Shown here: piece by piece, positions 17,191 to 26,385 of the stretch
Layout of the letters: every line of letters starts with the position of its first letter
Numbering within the stretch: position 1 is the stretch's first letter
NCBI RefSeq assembly: GCF_014529625.1
Contig: NZ_CP076039.1
Location: 1,302,001 to 1,366,000 of the forward strand
Direction: 5' to 3'
DNA: 64,000 nucleotides
Origin: Candidatus Pelagisphaera phototrophica
GTDB lineage: Bacteria > Verrucomicrobiota > Verrucomicrobiia > Opitutales > Opitutaceae
Made by a program: the position numbers and the translations under genes
Notes under the pieces: generated by a model
What the model was told of the DNA's origin: nothing
The model's database searches: none
Seen by the model: the letters and a program-made list of their open reading frames with translations, nothing else

Positions 17191-18120
17191 TCATTCATTC
17201 CAATCTAATCCAATATCGACCCACACACTCTTGTGAACCAATGCTCCTGTCGATATGAAATCGCAGCCGAGAGGCGTTAAGTCTTGAAGGGTATCCAAAG
17301 TGACGTTACCGCTAATCTCGGTGACGGACTGATCGCCAATCAGCTCTTTCGCTTTCCTCAGGTCTGGTACAGAGAAATTATCCAACAGAATGATATCTAC
17401 CTCTGCTTTGAGAGCTGCGGAAATCTGTTCGAGACGATCCACCTCCATTTCGACAAGCACACCCGGATTCGTCCGTCGAGATTGGGCCACCGCTTTAGCC
17501 GTTGCTCCCATGAGATCGTCACCGAATGCCGCTAGATGATTGTCCTTGAGCATGACCCGATCGAAGAGTCCCATACGATGGTTCCAGCCGCCGCCGCAGG
17601 CCACGGCGTATTTTTCCAGATAGCGGTATCCCGGTGTCGTCTTGCGGGTGTCGAGAATCCGAGTGCGAGAACCGCTAAGGGCATCGACGTAGGTTCGCGT
17701 GTTTGTTGCGATCCCGCTAAGGTGTTGAAGAAAATTGAGAAGCGTCCTCTCCGCGGTGAGGGCGGAGCGAGTGGGACCGCGAAGAGTGGCGATCGGATCC
17801 CCAGCAGCTAGGGTGGCGCCATCGTCGGCCAGGGCTGTGAGAGACAATTGAGGACTGAAAGCAGCTGTTAGCTGGGCGAGCTCGATACCACAGAGAGTCA
17901 GGGGCTGCCGGGCATGAAATGTGGCGGTGACTTCGTGGTCTTCTGGTACCAGGCAACTCGAAAGGTCCCCGGTAATCTTTGGCTTGTCGATGAGGCCGGA
18001 ACAGAGTGTGTCCTCCTCGATGGCGAGAGCAATGAGTTCCTTAATGGGTTTTAGATCGAGCGCGTCCCAGCGTATTTGCTGGCAACACGATCGGAGGATC
18101 TCTTTTGTATTTCTAGTCAC
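17191..18120 (-). CDS. nadC: nicotinate-nucleotide pyrophosphorylase (quinolinate phosphoribosyltransferase)
   Basis: Converts quinolinate and PRPP to nicotinate mononucleotide, CO2 and PPi in de novo NAD synthesis. Family motifs are clear: EEDTLCSGL near the N-terminus, RTLLNFLQHLSGIAT, ILDTRKTTPGYRYLEKYAV, and GGWNHRMGLFDRVMLKDNH. The C-terminal barrel strands carry VEMEVD and IILLDN. At 309 residues it is normal in size with a small N-terminal extension. The start seems to be GTG (18118-18120), since no in-frame ATG lies near. It is separated by 13 kb from nadA-nadB, which make its substrate. Confidence 0.96.
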   Translation of the reverse strand: MTRNTKEILRSCCQQIRWDALDLKPIKELIALAIEEDTLCSGLIDKPKITGDLSSCLVPEDHEVTATFHARQPLTLCGIELAQLTAAFSPQLSLTALADDGATLAAGDPIATLRGPTRSALTAERTLLNFLQHLSGIATNTRTYVDALSGSRTRILDTRKTTPGYRYLEKYAVACGGGWNHRMGLFDRVMLKDNHLAAFGDDLMGATAKAVAQSRRTNPGVLVEMEVDRLEQISAALKAEVDIILLDNFSVPDLRKAKELIGDQSVTEISGNVTLDTLQDLTPLGCDFISTGALVHKSVWVDIGLDWNE

Positions 18121-18198
18121 TGGATCAGGGTTATCTGATTCGAATGCCCTAACATAAAGTATAAAATCGCTCGGGAGCGAGCATCCTTCTCTTGAACC

Positions 18199-18492
18199 AT
18201 GACAGCTGATGATTTTAAAGCCAGTGTGGAGACCGCGGATCGGCCGGATTCCGAACTAAATGACGTCCTAAAGGCGCTTTGGTACGATGCCAAAGGGGAT
18301 TGGGAGAAAGCGCATGTGCTTTGCCAGAGCGCTGGCAATGGGGATGGCGATTGGGTGCACGCCTATTTGCATCGAGTGGAAGGAGACCTGCCCAATGCAT
18401 CGTATTGGTACAGTCGGGCCAGCCAGTCTCGTTTCGAGGGGTCACTGTCGGAAGAATGGGAATCGATTGTGGCAGCGTTGTTGAATCGGTAG
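18199..18492 (+). CDS. small conserved hypothetical protein (TPR-like, about 97 residues)
   Basis: A short cytoplasmic protein with a conserved-looking core: ALWYDAKGDWEKAHVLCQ, then DWVHAYLHRVEGDLPNASYWYSRA. This pattern of helical W-A-H-x-x-Q and A-Y-L-H-R-x-E-G-D segments occurs in small uncharacterised proteins of many bacteria and resembles a single TPR-like helical hairpin. It is transcribed divergently from nadC with a 78-base gap and converges with the aldose epimerase gene. Function is unknown. ATG 18199 is the only good start. Confidence 0.75.
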   Translation: MTADDFKASVETADRPDSELNDVLKALWYDAKGDWEKAHVLCQSAGNGDGDWVHAYLHRVEGDLPNASYWYSRASQSRFEGSLSEEWESIVAALLNR

Positions 18493-18532
18493 TCTTGGTT
18501 TACAGCTTACCTATCAAAATGAAGACCAGCGA

Positions 18533-19450
18533 CTAAATTCTAACGGTAACCGAAAAGGCCTCGGTTTTTCCAGGACTGACCGTGTGAAGACCAATCTTGG
18601 TTTCCGGGCTGTTAGGCGGCCCCATCCAGGGCTCGATACAGTAGAAGCGAGCGGTGTCGGATTGAGTCCAGGTCACGACGGCGTACTCAGGATCCGGTTT
18701 CTCATCCGTGCCGATTTCGATTTCGATCTTGGAATGATCGTCCAGACATTTGCAAAGGATCTTCGGGCTGGTTAGACCGTAATGAATGCGGTCGACGAGT
18801 TCTGGATTGGCTAGAGATTCGACCTGCTTATTGCCCGTGACGGGGAAGAGGCTTCCGTCCGCCGCATGCCGACAGGCTTTGCCGGCAGGAATTTCGATCT
18901 GGTAGCTCTTGCGGGAAGCACCATCGGTCCAGGGTAGATTGAAGTAGAAATGATGCCCGGCAGACCAGGGGATGGGGATCTTGTCATTATTGCGCAGTCG
19001 AAGCTCAACGGTTAACGCCTTCTCTTCGAAGCGGTAGACAACTTCGAAATCGTAGTCGTAGGGATACACGTCCAACGCATTTTGATCGGGCAGAAAATGA
19101 GCGGCGAATCCCGTCTCGTCTATTCGGGTGAGTTCAAATTGGCCTTGCCGTGCAATTCCATGCATCGGCATCGGTCGCTTGGTTCCCTCTGAGTCTTCCC
19201 AGAAGTTGATCTCGCCCTGGTGGAAGGTGCGGGCGGAGAAGGGAAACAAGATCGGGTTTCCCCCACGAGCTTTCACTACTTCACGCTCATCTGAGAGTTC
19301 CGGCCAAGTGATGATATCACGGAAGGTACCATCCGGATAGGTGATGTTCCAATTCATGAGACGTGCCCCCGCCTCGGGCCAGGTTAAGAAGGTCGATGCC
19401 CCCACCTGCCACCTTCGAATGCTTGATCCTAAGTAGTCGATTTCCTCCAT
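18533..19450 (-). CDS. aldose 1-epimerase family protein (galactose mutarotase-like)
   Basis: Predicted to interconvert anomers of a free or phosphorylated hexose in the cytoplasm. The galactose-mutarotase fold is indicated by GNPILFPFSAR (about 63-73), MHGIARQGQFEL (about 93-106; the MHG His region), the AGHHFYFNLPW segment around 164-174 with the second catalytic His region, and FYCIEPWMGPPNS near the C-terminus with the catalytic Glu. 305 residues is typical. No sugar operon surrounds it, so the substrate is not defined; it could equally be a D-hexose-6-phosphate mutarotase. Confidence 0.85.
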   Translation of the reverse strand: MEEIDYLGSSIRRWQVGASTFLTWPEAGARLMNWNITYPDGTFRDIITWPELSDEREVVKARGGNPILFPFSARTFHQGEINFWEDSEGTKRPMPMHGIARQGQFELTRIDETGFAAHFLPDQNALDVYPYDYDFEVVYRFEEKALTVELRLRNNDKIPIPWSAGHHFYFNLPWTDGASRKSYQIEIPAGKACRHAADGSLFPVTGNKQVESLANPELVDRIHYGLTSPKILCKCLDDHSKIEIEIGTDEKPDPEYAVVTWTQSDTARFYCIEPWMGPPNSPETKIGLHTVSPGKTEAFSVTVRI

Positions 19451-19652
19451 TTGCGAAGCGTGTTTAAAAACCGATTCGGCCAGGAATGCGAAACGAAATT
19501 GTCGTTTCGGTCATATATTTGGATCAGCCGATGGGAAATCTGGAATTTGTTGCAACCAATATCAGTCATGCAAGCGTTTGGATCGTTGTACTCTTAACCG
19601 CCTATCCTTGCTTTTTGATAATGAGTCAGACAAAATTGCCTACACTCCTGAA

Positions 19653-21161
19653 ATGAAGTTCCGTTATGCATTCATATCTATATCAGCGATCTATTTTGCT
19701 AGCTTCGGCTTGCTTGCCCAAACGGAAGATTCGTCCTTAGCGGAAGAATCTTCACAGCCCGAGACGGTAACGGAAAATCCCTCCGAAAGGCTGGTTCAGA
19801 GCGATCCAGCTCTAGCTGTCCCCATTAATCCAGAGAAGACGCTTTCCGTTTATGTAATTCCGGTCAGAGACGCGATCGGTCAACCCACGCTTTTTGCCAT
19901 TCGGTCTGGAATCAAAGATGCCATTGAAAAAAATGCGTCTCTGGTGATTTTGGAAATGGATACTCCAGGTGGGGAGCTGGGTGCGACGCTGGATATCATG
20001 AAAACGATCGACCGTTTTGAGGGGGGAACGGCTACTTTCATAAATGAGGAGGCGATTTCGGCAGGCGCGATCATCGCCTCGGTAACTCGGGACATTTACT
20101 TTACCCCAAGAGCGACGATGGGGAGCTCGGAAGTAGTGACGGGTTCGGGTCAGGACGTGGACGACTCGATGAAGCGAAAAATTAATGCCTTTCTAACCTC
20201 GAAAGTGGACGCTTATATCGGCGAGTATCGTTACCGTAGCCAAGTTCTGGAGGCGATGATTGATCCCGATGTGGAGCTGGTCATCGATGGGGAGACCCTT
20301 TCGAAGGAAGGCAAGCTTTTGAATTTGAATGCTCGTAGAGCCCATGAAAATTATGGAGACCCGCCACGGCCTCTCCTCGGCGCTGGAATTCATGATGATC
20401 TAGACTCCCTCATCGAATCGATTGCGGATGGAAGAGAGATCGTCAGGCACGATTTTGTAACGACCTGGTCCTTAAGCTTTGCGGCTCATTTGATGACTCT
20501 AAGCCCAGTGCTTTTAGGTTTGGGAATATTGGCCCTGCTTGTGGAATTCAAAACACCGGGATTTGGAGTTTTCGGGGTCGCAGGGATCGCGTTGATAGCG
20601 CTCGTTAATTTTGGACACAATGTTGCGGGGCTTTCGGGATACGAGGGTCTCATCATATTTGTGATAGGGGCACTCCTTGTCTTCATAGAATTGGTTTTCT
20701 TTCCAGGGGTCGTTTTTCTGGCATTACCAGGAATCATCATGATGTTGGGAGGCATTGTTTGGAGCATGGCCGACATGTGGCCGCAGGAAACTCCCGATTT
20801 CGACATTACATTCGACCTTTTCCTGACCCCTATTTACAATCTTTTTGGTGGTATCCTGATTGCGGTGGTCTTGTTCATGGCCTTAGCCCGTTTTTTGCCG
20901 AAATCGGTTTTCTGGGATCGAATGATACTCGCGGGATCGGTGGAAGGAGCGAGCCAAGGATTGGGTTCGATAAAGAGCGAGCGACCGGTTGCTGGGGCGG
21001 AAGGGATTGCCGTATCCGATCTTTTCCCGACGGGTGAGATCGAGATAGGTGGGCAGCGTTTTGAAGCTCGAGTGGAAGTGGGTTCCGTATCCAAAGGATC
21101 GCGAATTAGGATCTTAAGGTCGGACGTGTTTGGGTACTTTATAGAGGAGGTGAAGGCATGA
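19653..21161 (+). CDS. nfeD: NfeD-family membrane-bound ClpP-class serine protease (long form)
   Basis: Membrane protease/regulator of the NfeD family that works with stomatin/flotillin proteins. An upstream in-frame start exists at 19578, but ATG 19653 begins a clean signal peptide (MKFRYAFISISAIYFASFGLLA), so it is preferred. A ClpP-like protease domain follows, with EMDTPGGELGATLDIM and the Ser-containing NEEAISAGAIIASV. Then come four or so transmembrane segments (from about FAAHLMTLSPVLLGLGILALL) and a C-terminal OB-fold domain (GAEGIAVSDLFPTGEIEIGGQRFEA). It overlaps the short NfeD gene by 4 bases (ATGA). The order NfeD-NfeD-FloA matches known membrane-microdomain operons. Confidence 0.92.
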   Translation: MKFRYAFISISAIYFASFGLLAQTEDSSLAEESSQPETVTENPSERLVQSDPALAVPINPEKTLSVYVIPVRDAIGQPTLFAIRSGIKDAIEKNASLVILEMDTPGGELGATLDIMKTIDRFEGGTATFINEEAISAGAIIASVTRDIYFTPRATMGSSEVVTGSGQDVDDSMKRKINAFLTSKVDAYIGEYRYRSQVLEAMIDPDVELVIDGETLSKEGKLLNLNARRAHENYGDPPRPLLGAGIHDDLDSLIESIADGREIVRHDFVTTWSLSFAAHLMTLSPVLLGLGILALLVEFKTPGFGVFGVAGIALIALVNFGHNVAGLSGYEGLIIFVIGALLVFIELVFFPGVVFLALPGIIMMLGGIVWSMADMWPQETPDFDITFDLFLTPIYNLFGGILIAVVLFMALARFLPKSVFWDRMILAGSVEGASQGLGSIKSERPVAGAEGIAVSDLFPTGEIEIGGQRFEARVEVGSVSKGSRIRILRSDVFGYFIEEVKA

Positions 21162-21622
21162 TTACGATCATTCTTCTCTTTCTCGCCGGCGTTATCCTCA
21201 TTGGTAGCGAAGTTTTCCTGCCCGGTGGAATTCTTGGGGCAATCGGGGGGGCTTTAATGATCGGAGGGATTGCTGTCTCCTACACTGAATTTGGCTCGTT
21301 TATCGCGTTTATCTCAACCATTGTAGCAATTACATTAGTAGTTCTGGCACTCTTTTTTGAATTTAAAATACTGCCCAAAACCCCTATGGGGAAACAGTTG
21401 TTCATGTCAGGATCGATTAAAGATTCTACAACATATTCAAAAGCCGGCGACGACGTAGTCGGTCAGACAGGGCGGACCGTCACCGCATTGGGTCCAACCG
21501 GTTTTGTGCTCTTGGGTGGTAAAAAGCTGGAAGCGGCTTCGAAGTCTGGCTTCATTGAAAAAAACGAAGAAGTCAAAGTGACTGGAAAAGACAATTTTAG
21601 AATAACCGTATCCAAATTATAA
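21158..21622 (+). CDS. short NfeD-family protein (membrane plus OB-fold domain)
   Basis: A 154-residue protein with two or three hydrophobic helices in its first 70 residues ([45 protein letters not shown]). A C-terminal NfeD OB-fold region follows ([26 protein letters not shown]). It lacks the protease domain of the preceding gene. The start overlaps the long nfeD stop by 4 bases and floA follows after 14 bases, so the three are translated together. It resembles Bacillus YqeZ/YuaF-type partners of flotillins; the exact role is not established. Confidence 0.88.
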   Translation: MITIILLFLAGVILIGSEVFLPGGILGAIGGALMIGGIAVSYTEFGSFIAFISTIVAITLVVLALFFEFKILPKTPMGKQLFMSGSIKDSTTYSKAGDDVVGQTGRTVTALGPTGFVLLGGKKLEAASKSGFIEKNEEVKVTGKDNFRITVSKL

Positions 21623-21636
21623 CGAAACTTAGCTCA

Positions 21637-22695
21637 ATGAAATTCAATATGCCATACTCATTTGCCTTCGTCGAAGGCCTCTCATTAATCGTCATTGTTC
21701 CGATCCTGCTCGTATTGTTGGTGTTGGGGTTCGTCGTCATCTCTTTTTTCAATACGTGGCTCAAGGCGATGCTAGCCAAAGCGCCGGTTGGTTTTCTCAA
21801 TATTATCGCGATGAAATTGCGAGGAGTTCCCTACGGTCTAGTGGTAGACGCTCGAATAACTGCGGTCAAGGCGGGCGTTGAACTTTCGACTGATGATTTA
21901 GAAGCCCATTTTTTAGCAGGAGGAAATTTGATTCCTACAGTGCAAGCGATTATCGCGGCGATGAAAGCTGGGATTAGTTTAGACTGGTCTCGTGCTTGTG
22001 CCATCGATTTGGCAACAAAAGGGTCGGGCAAATCGGTTGTTGAAGCGGTTCGAACCTCAGTGGACCCTAAAGTGATCGACTGTCCTAGCCAGGAAGGGGC
22101 GAAAAAGTCGATCGATGGGGTTGCCAAAGACGGTATCCAAGTTAAGGCGAAAGCTCGTGTAACTGTGCGGACCAATTTAGAACGCTTCGTCGGTGGAGCG
22201 AAAGAAGAGACGATTATTGCTCGTGTCGGTGAGGGTATTGTAACAACAATTGGATCTGCGGATACTTATAAGGTGGTTCTTGAGTCACCCGATTCTATAT
22301 CAAAAGTTGTGCTTAATCGCGGTCTGGATGTTGGAACTGCATTTGAGATTCTGTCGATCGATATTGCGGATGTCGATGTCGGCGCTAATGTCGGAGCGTC
22401 TTTGCAAGAAGCGCAAGCGGAGGCCAATAAGAATATGGCTCAGGCCCAAGCCGAAATTCGAAGGGCTGCCGCAGTCGCGGTCGAGCAGGAAATGAAGGCT
22501 CGAGTACAGGAAATGAGAGCGAAGGTAGTTGAGGCTGAGGCACAAGTCCCTCTTGCGATGGCAGAGGCTTTCCGTAGTGGCAACCTGGGGGTCATGGACT
22601 ACTACAAGATGAAAAACATCGATTCTGACACCCGTATGCGTGACTCCATCGCTGAACCTGGCAAGAGCGAGGAAGATTTGGATTCTGATCGATAA
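21637..22695 (+). CDS. floA: flotillin-like protein FloA (SPFH domain)
   Basis: Forms membrane microdomain scaffolds. After an N-terminal membrane segment (about 10-36) the SPFH core is nearly textbook Flo[70 protein letters not shown]. It then has an Ala/Glu-rich coiled-coil stretch ([19 protein letters not shown]) and the C-terminal [21 protein letters not shown] typical of the family. At 352 residues it is full length. It sits right after two NfeD genes, the usual partners. The acidic tail (EEDLDSDR) is a small extension. Confidence 0.95.
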   Translation: MKFNMPYSFAFVEGLSLIVIVPILLVLLVLGFVVISFFNTWLKAMLAKAPVGFLNIIAMKLRGVPYGLVVDARITAVKAGVELSTDDLEAHFLAGGNLIPTVQAIIAAMKAGISLDWSRACAIDLATKGSGKSVVEAVRTSVDPKVIDCPSQEGAKKSIDGVAKDGIQVKAKARVTVRTNLERFVGGAKEETIIARVGEGIVTTIGSADTYKVVLESPDSISKVVLNRGLDVGTAFEILSIDIADVDVGANVGASLQEAQAEANKNMAQAQAEIRRAAAVAVEQEMKARVQEMRAKVVEAEAQVPLAMAEAFRSGNLGVMDYYKMKNIDSDTRMRDSIAEPGKSEEDLDSDR

Positions 22696-22718
22696 TTTGT
22701 TCTTAGAGTCCTAGTCTA

Positions 22719-23330
22719 ATGGATACTTGGTTTTTAGATAATCTGGAAAAGCTTGTTCCGATAGTTATCGCTTTGCTATATTTTTTAGGGACAAGCAAAG
22801 TTAAAAAGAATGCGGAAGAAGAGGTGGCTCCAGATCCGGAAGCGGATAATCGGGCACGAAAAATCCAGGAAGAGATTCGGCGAAAGATTATTGAGCGACA
22901 GCAGAGAGGTAATGCTCCGGTGCAGCGGGAGAACCCACCTGATTTACCAAGACCTGAAGTCGCTCAGCCTCTTAATACCGAAACGGGAAAATCTTCCAGA
23001 GAATTCACAGAGGTAGAAGTATTCCCTAGATCGGAGGAGAGTGCTCTTCCTCCATTCTCCAAGGAAACAAATCTACTGGATTTCTACGAGGAACAGCGTA
23101 AGGAAGCCGAAGAGCGTCTTCGAAAGTCGCGTGAAATCTCGGCCCAAGCACGTTTAAGCGATGTCGGTACTGCATACGAACGTCCCATTACTAATGAAAT
23201 GCAGAACGCTCTGAACTTTCAACGACACGCTCGAGTTTTGGACGGTCTCGATGATCCGGAGGCTTTACGACGGGCTATTGTGCTCAAAGAGATTCTCGAC
23301 TCACCCGTAGCCCTAAGACAGATTGGGTAG
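22719..23330 (+). CDS. hypothetical membrane-anchored protein following floA
   Basis: A 203-residue protein with one N-terminal transmembrane helix (about 10-24) followed by a charged, Arg/Glu-rich region (ARKIQEEIRRKIIERQQ), likely helical or coiled coil. A proline-rich disordered middle follows. The compact C-terminal segment NFQRHARVLDGLDDPEALRRAIVLKEILDSPVALRQIG looks conserved: DDPEALRRAIVLKEIL reads like a small helical docking motif. It begins 23 bases after floA on the same strand, so it probably belongs to the microdomain operon. No characterised family was recognised. Confidence 0.72.
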   Translation: MDTWFLDNLEKLVPIVIALLYFLGTSKVKKNAEEEVAPDPEADNRARKIQEEIRRKIIERQQRGNAPVQRENPPDLPRPEVAQPLNTETGKSSREFTEVEVFPRSEESALPPFSKETNLLDFYEEQRKEAEERLRKSREISAQARLSDVGTAYERPITNEMQNALNFQRHARVLDGLDDPEALRRAIVLKEILDSPVALRQIG

Positions 23331-23378
23331 GTAAGGACGACAAAAATTGGAGACCTCTTTGGCTCGCTCGCGCCAAAT

Positions 23379-23801
23379 ATGAAGATCGAATTATTAGCGA
23401 TTTGCGATGCTGCGACCGATTATCAAGGTCGGCTCAATGTACTGGGAGTCTTTGAGGGAATCGCCGCTCCCAAGACGCCGGTCGTTCGAGAGCGGTGCTG
23501 TATCGTGACTCGCCTAAGGTTTGGGAGGAATGAGGTGGGCCCCCATCAGTTGAAAATCAGTCTACGCAACAGCAAAGGCGTACAACTGATGCCTGAAATG
23601 AAGGCGAATTTCTCAGTAAAAGTTCCGCCCAACCGGGCCTCTGTCGCAGTTAATATGGTTCTGAACCTCAACAAGTTGAAAATTGAAGAGTTTGGAAACC
23701 ATGAAATCGCTCTTTCTATGGATGAGACTCTCCAAGGAACCGTTCCTTTAACGGTAGCTCGCGCAATGAAGAAGCAAGTGCGTGGAACGATGGATAATTG
23801 A
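23379..23801 (+). CDS. DUF6941-type conserved protein
   Basis: A 140-residue soluble protein starting with a strand pattern typical of this family (KIELLAICDAATDYQGRLNVLGVFEGI), then RERCCIVTRLRF and a beta-sandwich-like alternation ending FGNHEIALSMDETLQGTVPLTVAR. The family is widespread and uncharacterised. It lies 48 bases after the floA-linked gene and could be co-transcribed. No catalytic residues stand out. Confidence 0.72.
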   Translation: MKIELLAICDAATDYQGRLNVLGVFEGIAAPKTPVVRERCCIVTRLRFGRNEVGPHQLKISLRNSKGVQLMPEMKANFSVKVPPNRASVAVNMVLNLNKLKIEEFGNHEIALSMDETLQGTVPLTVARAMKKQVRGTMDN

Positions 23802-23820
23802 GGACTTTCCCTCTCCCGTT

Positions 23821-24670
23821 TTACTGCACTAGATGAGCAAGTTGTTTTTTGAGCGCTTCCGGTGATCGAGCGGGGAGCTGGCAGACAAAGTTTTCGCACA
23901 AATAGGCGGTCGGTTTCCCCTCGATGGCTTGAGCGCTCTGAATAAGTGGGAGATGCTGCCAGATAAACCTCTGACTGGTGCCTGTCATGATGGCTTTCAG
24001 TGAAGCCAAAGTCATTTGTCTGGCTTTCTCTCGCTGAACGTCGCTGACCTCCTTTACTACGTTTGTTTTGAGTAGAAAGGAGAGGTTGGCGGCACTGGGA
24101 AAATTGGGACCGGCTCCACACTACCCTGATCCTTCTTCCACATATCGTGAATACGGCTAAGCAGTTCGGGAAATGTGGCGACTTGCGTTCCTCTTCTCCG
24201 GTCTGGAGGAAAGTAGGTACCGCCAAAAAAGGGTTTACGGTCTGGGGTGAGCCAAACGTTGAGGGGCCAACCTCCACTACCGGTCAGTTGCTGAACGAAG
24301 TTCATGTAAACGCCGTCGACGTCGGGACGCTCTTCGCGGTCGACTTTGATACAAACGAAATAATCATTGAGATAGGCGGCTATTTCGGGTTTGGAAAACG
24401 ACTCGCGATTCATCACGTGACACCAGTGGCAAGTGGAGAAGCCGATCGAGAGAAGAACGACTTTTCTTCCGCTTTCGCTTTTTCGAACGCCTAGTCACCC
24501 CATGGGAACCAGTCTACCGAATTTTAGGCGTACTGTTGCAGATAGAGCGATTGCTCTGACAGGAGCCGATTGGGGGTGGCGTCAGACGGGGAGGTTTCCG
24601 CGGAGACCCATATACCGCTAAGCGTGAGAGCGGTGATGATCACGGATTGAGTGGCGTTGCGGCCTAGCAT
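23821..24670 (-). pseudogene. decayed thioredoxin-domain protein of the YyaL/DUF255 (SSP411) family
   Basis: Pieces of a family normally near 700 residues remain in order. From ATG 24668-24670 the frame reads a signal-like start and then NRLLSEQSLYLQQYA, followed by TAA where the family has His, then [13 protein letters not shown], and [11 protein letters not shown] frameshift leads into [20 protein letters not shown] and the [46 protein letters not shown]-type thioredoxin core (to about 24090). A second frameshift near 24057 then joins directly to the extreme C-terminus (YLCENFVCQLPARSPEALKKQL, ending TAA 23821). The whole central (alpha/alpha)6 catalytic part, several hundred codons, is missing. 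It cannot encode a working protein. Confidence 0.9.
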
Positions 24671-24990
24671 ATAACTAGAGACAGGATTAGTGAGAGGGCC
24701 TGCAAGCTTATTTGGCAGCCGATGCTCTTCAGGCCGCGAAGGAGGCGGATCTCCTGTCCAGAACGTTTTAGGGATGGAAAAATATGCCTATGAATGGATT
24801 GCGGCTTGCTAGAACGGGATAAATAAAGTGGCTTTGTTGAGCGATTTGCTTGCCAGGAATCGACCTGGAAGGAGGCGCGATTTTTGAAGAAGACCCAATT
24901 GCACAATCCTCCGTTTGAGAATCCCTCAATGCTGAATCCTCGATATCAAATTAAGTGCCTAACTATTAGGAACTTATTGGCTAGGCTCTG
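24671..24990. other. intergenic region, no gene seen
   Basis: About 320 bases between the divergent pseudogene and the GT-C-like membrane protein. Open frames here have no family features, and no hairpin with a T run or clear promoter was found. Presumably it holds the promoter for the plus-strand gene at 24991. Confidence 0.4.
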
Positions 24991-26385
24991 ATGTTAGGTT
25001 CCCTTTCATATTATGAGAAATCTTCTGGCTCGGTATTTTATCGAGCTACCAAGAAAGAGTTAATTCTCTTTCTGTTTTCTGCATTTCTGTTTCTGCTTGG
25101 GTGTTATCGAATGTCCGTTGCGGGATCACCCGAGCTGGGTGAAAACGTATCAAGTTTCCTTGCGGGGGCTGTGTTGGCATCGGTCGGTTTTTTTCTGAGC
25201 TGGTTCAATGGAAAAGGTTGGATGTGGCTCATGATTGGCGTAGCGGTCGTAGGCCGACTTTTGTTTCTGCCACTGCCCGCTTCTGAAGATCTGGTCCGGG
25301 GAATGTGGGAAGGTGAAGTTTTGGATTCAAACTTCAATCCTTATCAGGTTGCGCCGGGAGCCCAGGAACTGGAATTGCTGCGCGGCGATGTGTGGGAACG
25401 GATAAGAGATAAAGATGAGGTTTCAAGCCAGCCGCCGTTTAGCCTAGCTATATTTAGGCTTCTGCATGGGATGGGTTTTAATGAGTGGGGTATCAAAACG
25501 ATACTAGTCGTAGTAGATATTTGGATATGCATCATTCTGGCAATGCGATACGGCTCCCGGAAAGCTGCCTTATACGGGTGGAATCCTTTGGTTGTGTTTT
25601 CAGTAGCAGGGGAAGGGCATTTGGAAAGCCTGATGCTCCTGCCCGCCTTGGGGGGATTCCTCATTTGGGAAGCTTGGGTTGACCGGAAAGGAGGTGCAGT
25701 CATAATCAGCACCAATGGAGGGTTGAGTGGTGGGCCTGGTCAAATGGTTAGCTTCGCGGCACTGTTAATGGGACTCGCGGCTGCCATGAATCTTGTCTTT
25801 CTACCTATCGTTATTTGGATGTTTTGGCGCGTCCTAGTAAAATCGGGCATCAAAACAGGAATAGCCATTTTGCTTGTGGGCTTGATCCCATTGATCGCGT
25901 TCAATGGTTGGGGCTCGGTATCGCTGAACACAGATTTGAAGATGATCTCGCCCTTTTCAGCGAGCGTCTTCCCCGATACTTTGTCACTCGTTCCAGGAAC
26001 CTTGAGCCGGATAGGTGTCGGATTGAGTCCCGAATTTTTCTTCTGGCTTGTTCTCGTGATATCCTTGTTGTTGGTATTCCGAAACTCGAGCATGGAGCGT
26101 TTCGCGAATCTCTACACAGGGACCTATCTCGTCTTGGCAGTAGCGGTTTATCCGTCGAGCTTTTTGTGGATGGCCCCCTTTGCTCTAGGAACGATGCACT
26201 TAGGTTTTCGTTTGGTTTCTTTGTCCGCATTTATTTATTACGCATCCTATCTTGGGGGAGAGGGGCCTGTGGCGCTTGGCTCTTGGTACAGCGTCGCATT
26301 GTGGATACCCTTTCTGATCGGCATCCTGTGGTACGTGCTCACATGCGGTTCGAAGAGCAGTGGATTTTATGTCCGTTCCTACTAG
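24991..26385 (+). CDS. polytopic membrane protein, GT-C/GT87-like (possible glycosyltransferase)
   Basis: A 464-residue protein with about ten hydrophobic segments. The first periplasmic loop contains LPASEDLVRGMWEGEVLDSNFNPYQVAPGA. A D/E-D pair followed by a W-E/D-G segment and NPY is the loop pattern of polyprenyl-phosphate-dependent GT-C enzymes such as alpha-mannosyltransferases and GT87. Loop residues SQPPFSLAIFRLLH and RKAALYGWNPLVVFSVAGEGHLE also fit (the ...W-N-P-L...G-H-x-D/E pattern). A 17-base overlap with the downstream TIGR04282-type glycosyltransferase gene suggests a shared pathway, perhaps glycolipid or carotenoid glycoside. The substrate is unknown, and its partner gene is broken. 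Confidence 0.68.
   Translation: MLGSLSYYEKSSGSVFYRATKKELILFLFSAFLFLLGCYRMSVAGSPELGENVSSFLAGAVLASVGFFLSWFNGKGWMWLMIGVAVVGRLLFLPLPASEDLVRGMWEGEVLDSNFNPYQVAPGAQELELLRGDVWERIRDKDEVSSQPPFSLAIFRLLHGMGFNEWGIKTILVVVDIWICIILAMRYGSRKAALYGWNPLVVFSVAGEGHLESLMLLPALGGFLIWEAWVDRKGGAVIISTNGGLSGGPGQMVSFAALLMGLAAAMNLVFLPIVIWMFWRVLVKSGIKTGIAILLVGLIPLIAFNGWGSVSLNTDLKMISPFSASVFPDTLSLVPGTLSRIGVGLSPEFFFWLVLVISLLLVFRNSSMERFANLYTGTYLVLAVAVYPSSFLWMAPFALGTMHLGFRLVSLSAFIYYASYLGGEGPVALGSWYSVALWIPFLIGILWYVLTCGSKSSGFYVRSY

Noticed and set aside
24664-24906. Minus-strand frame of 80 codons next to the YyaL pseudogene
   Set aside because: No protein-like motifs; it overlaps the pseudogene start in another frame and lacks a ribosome site.
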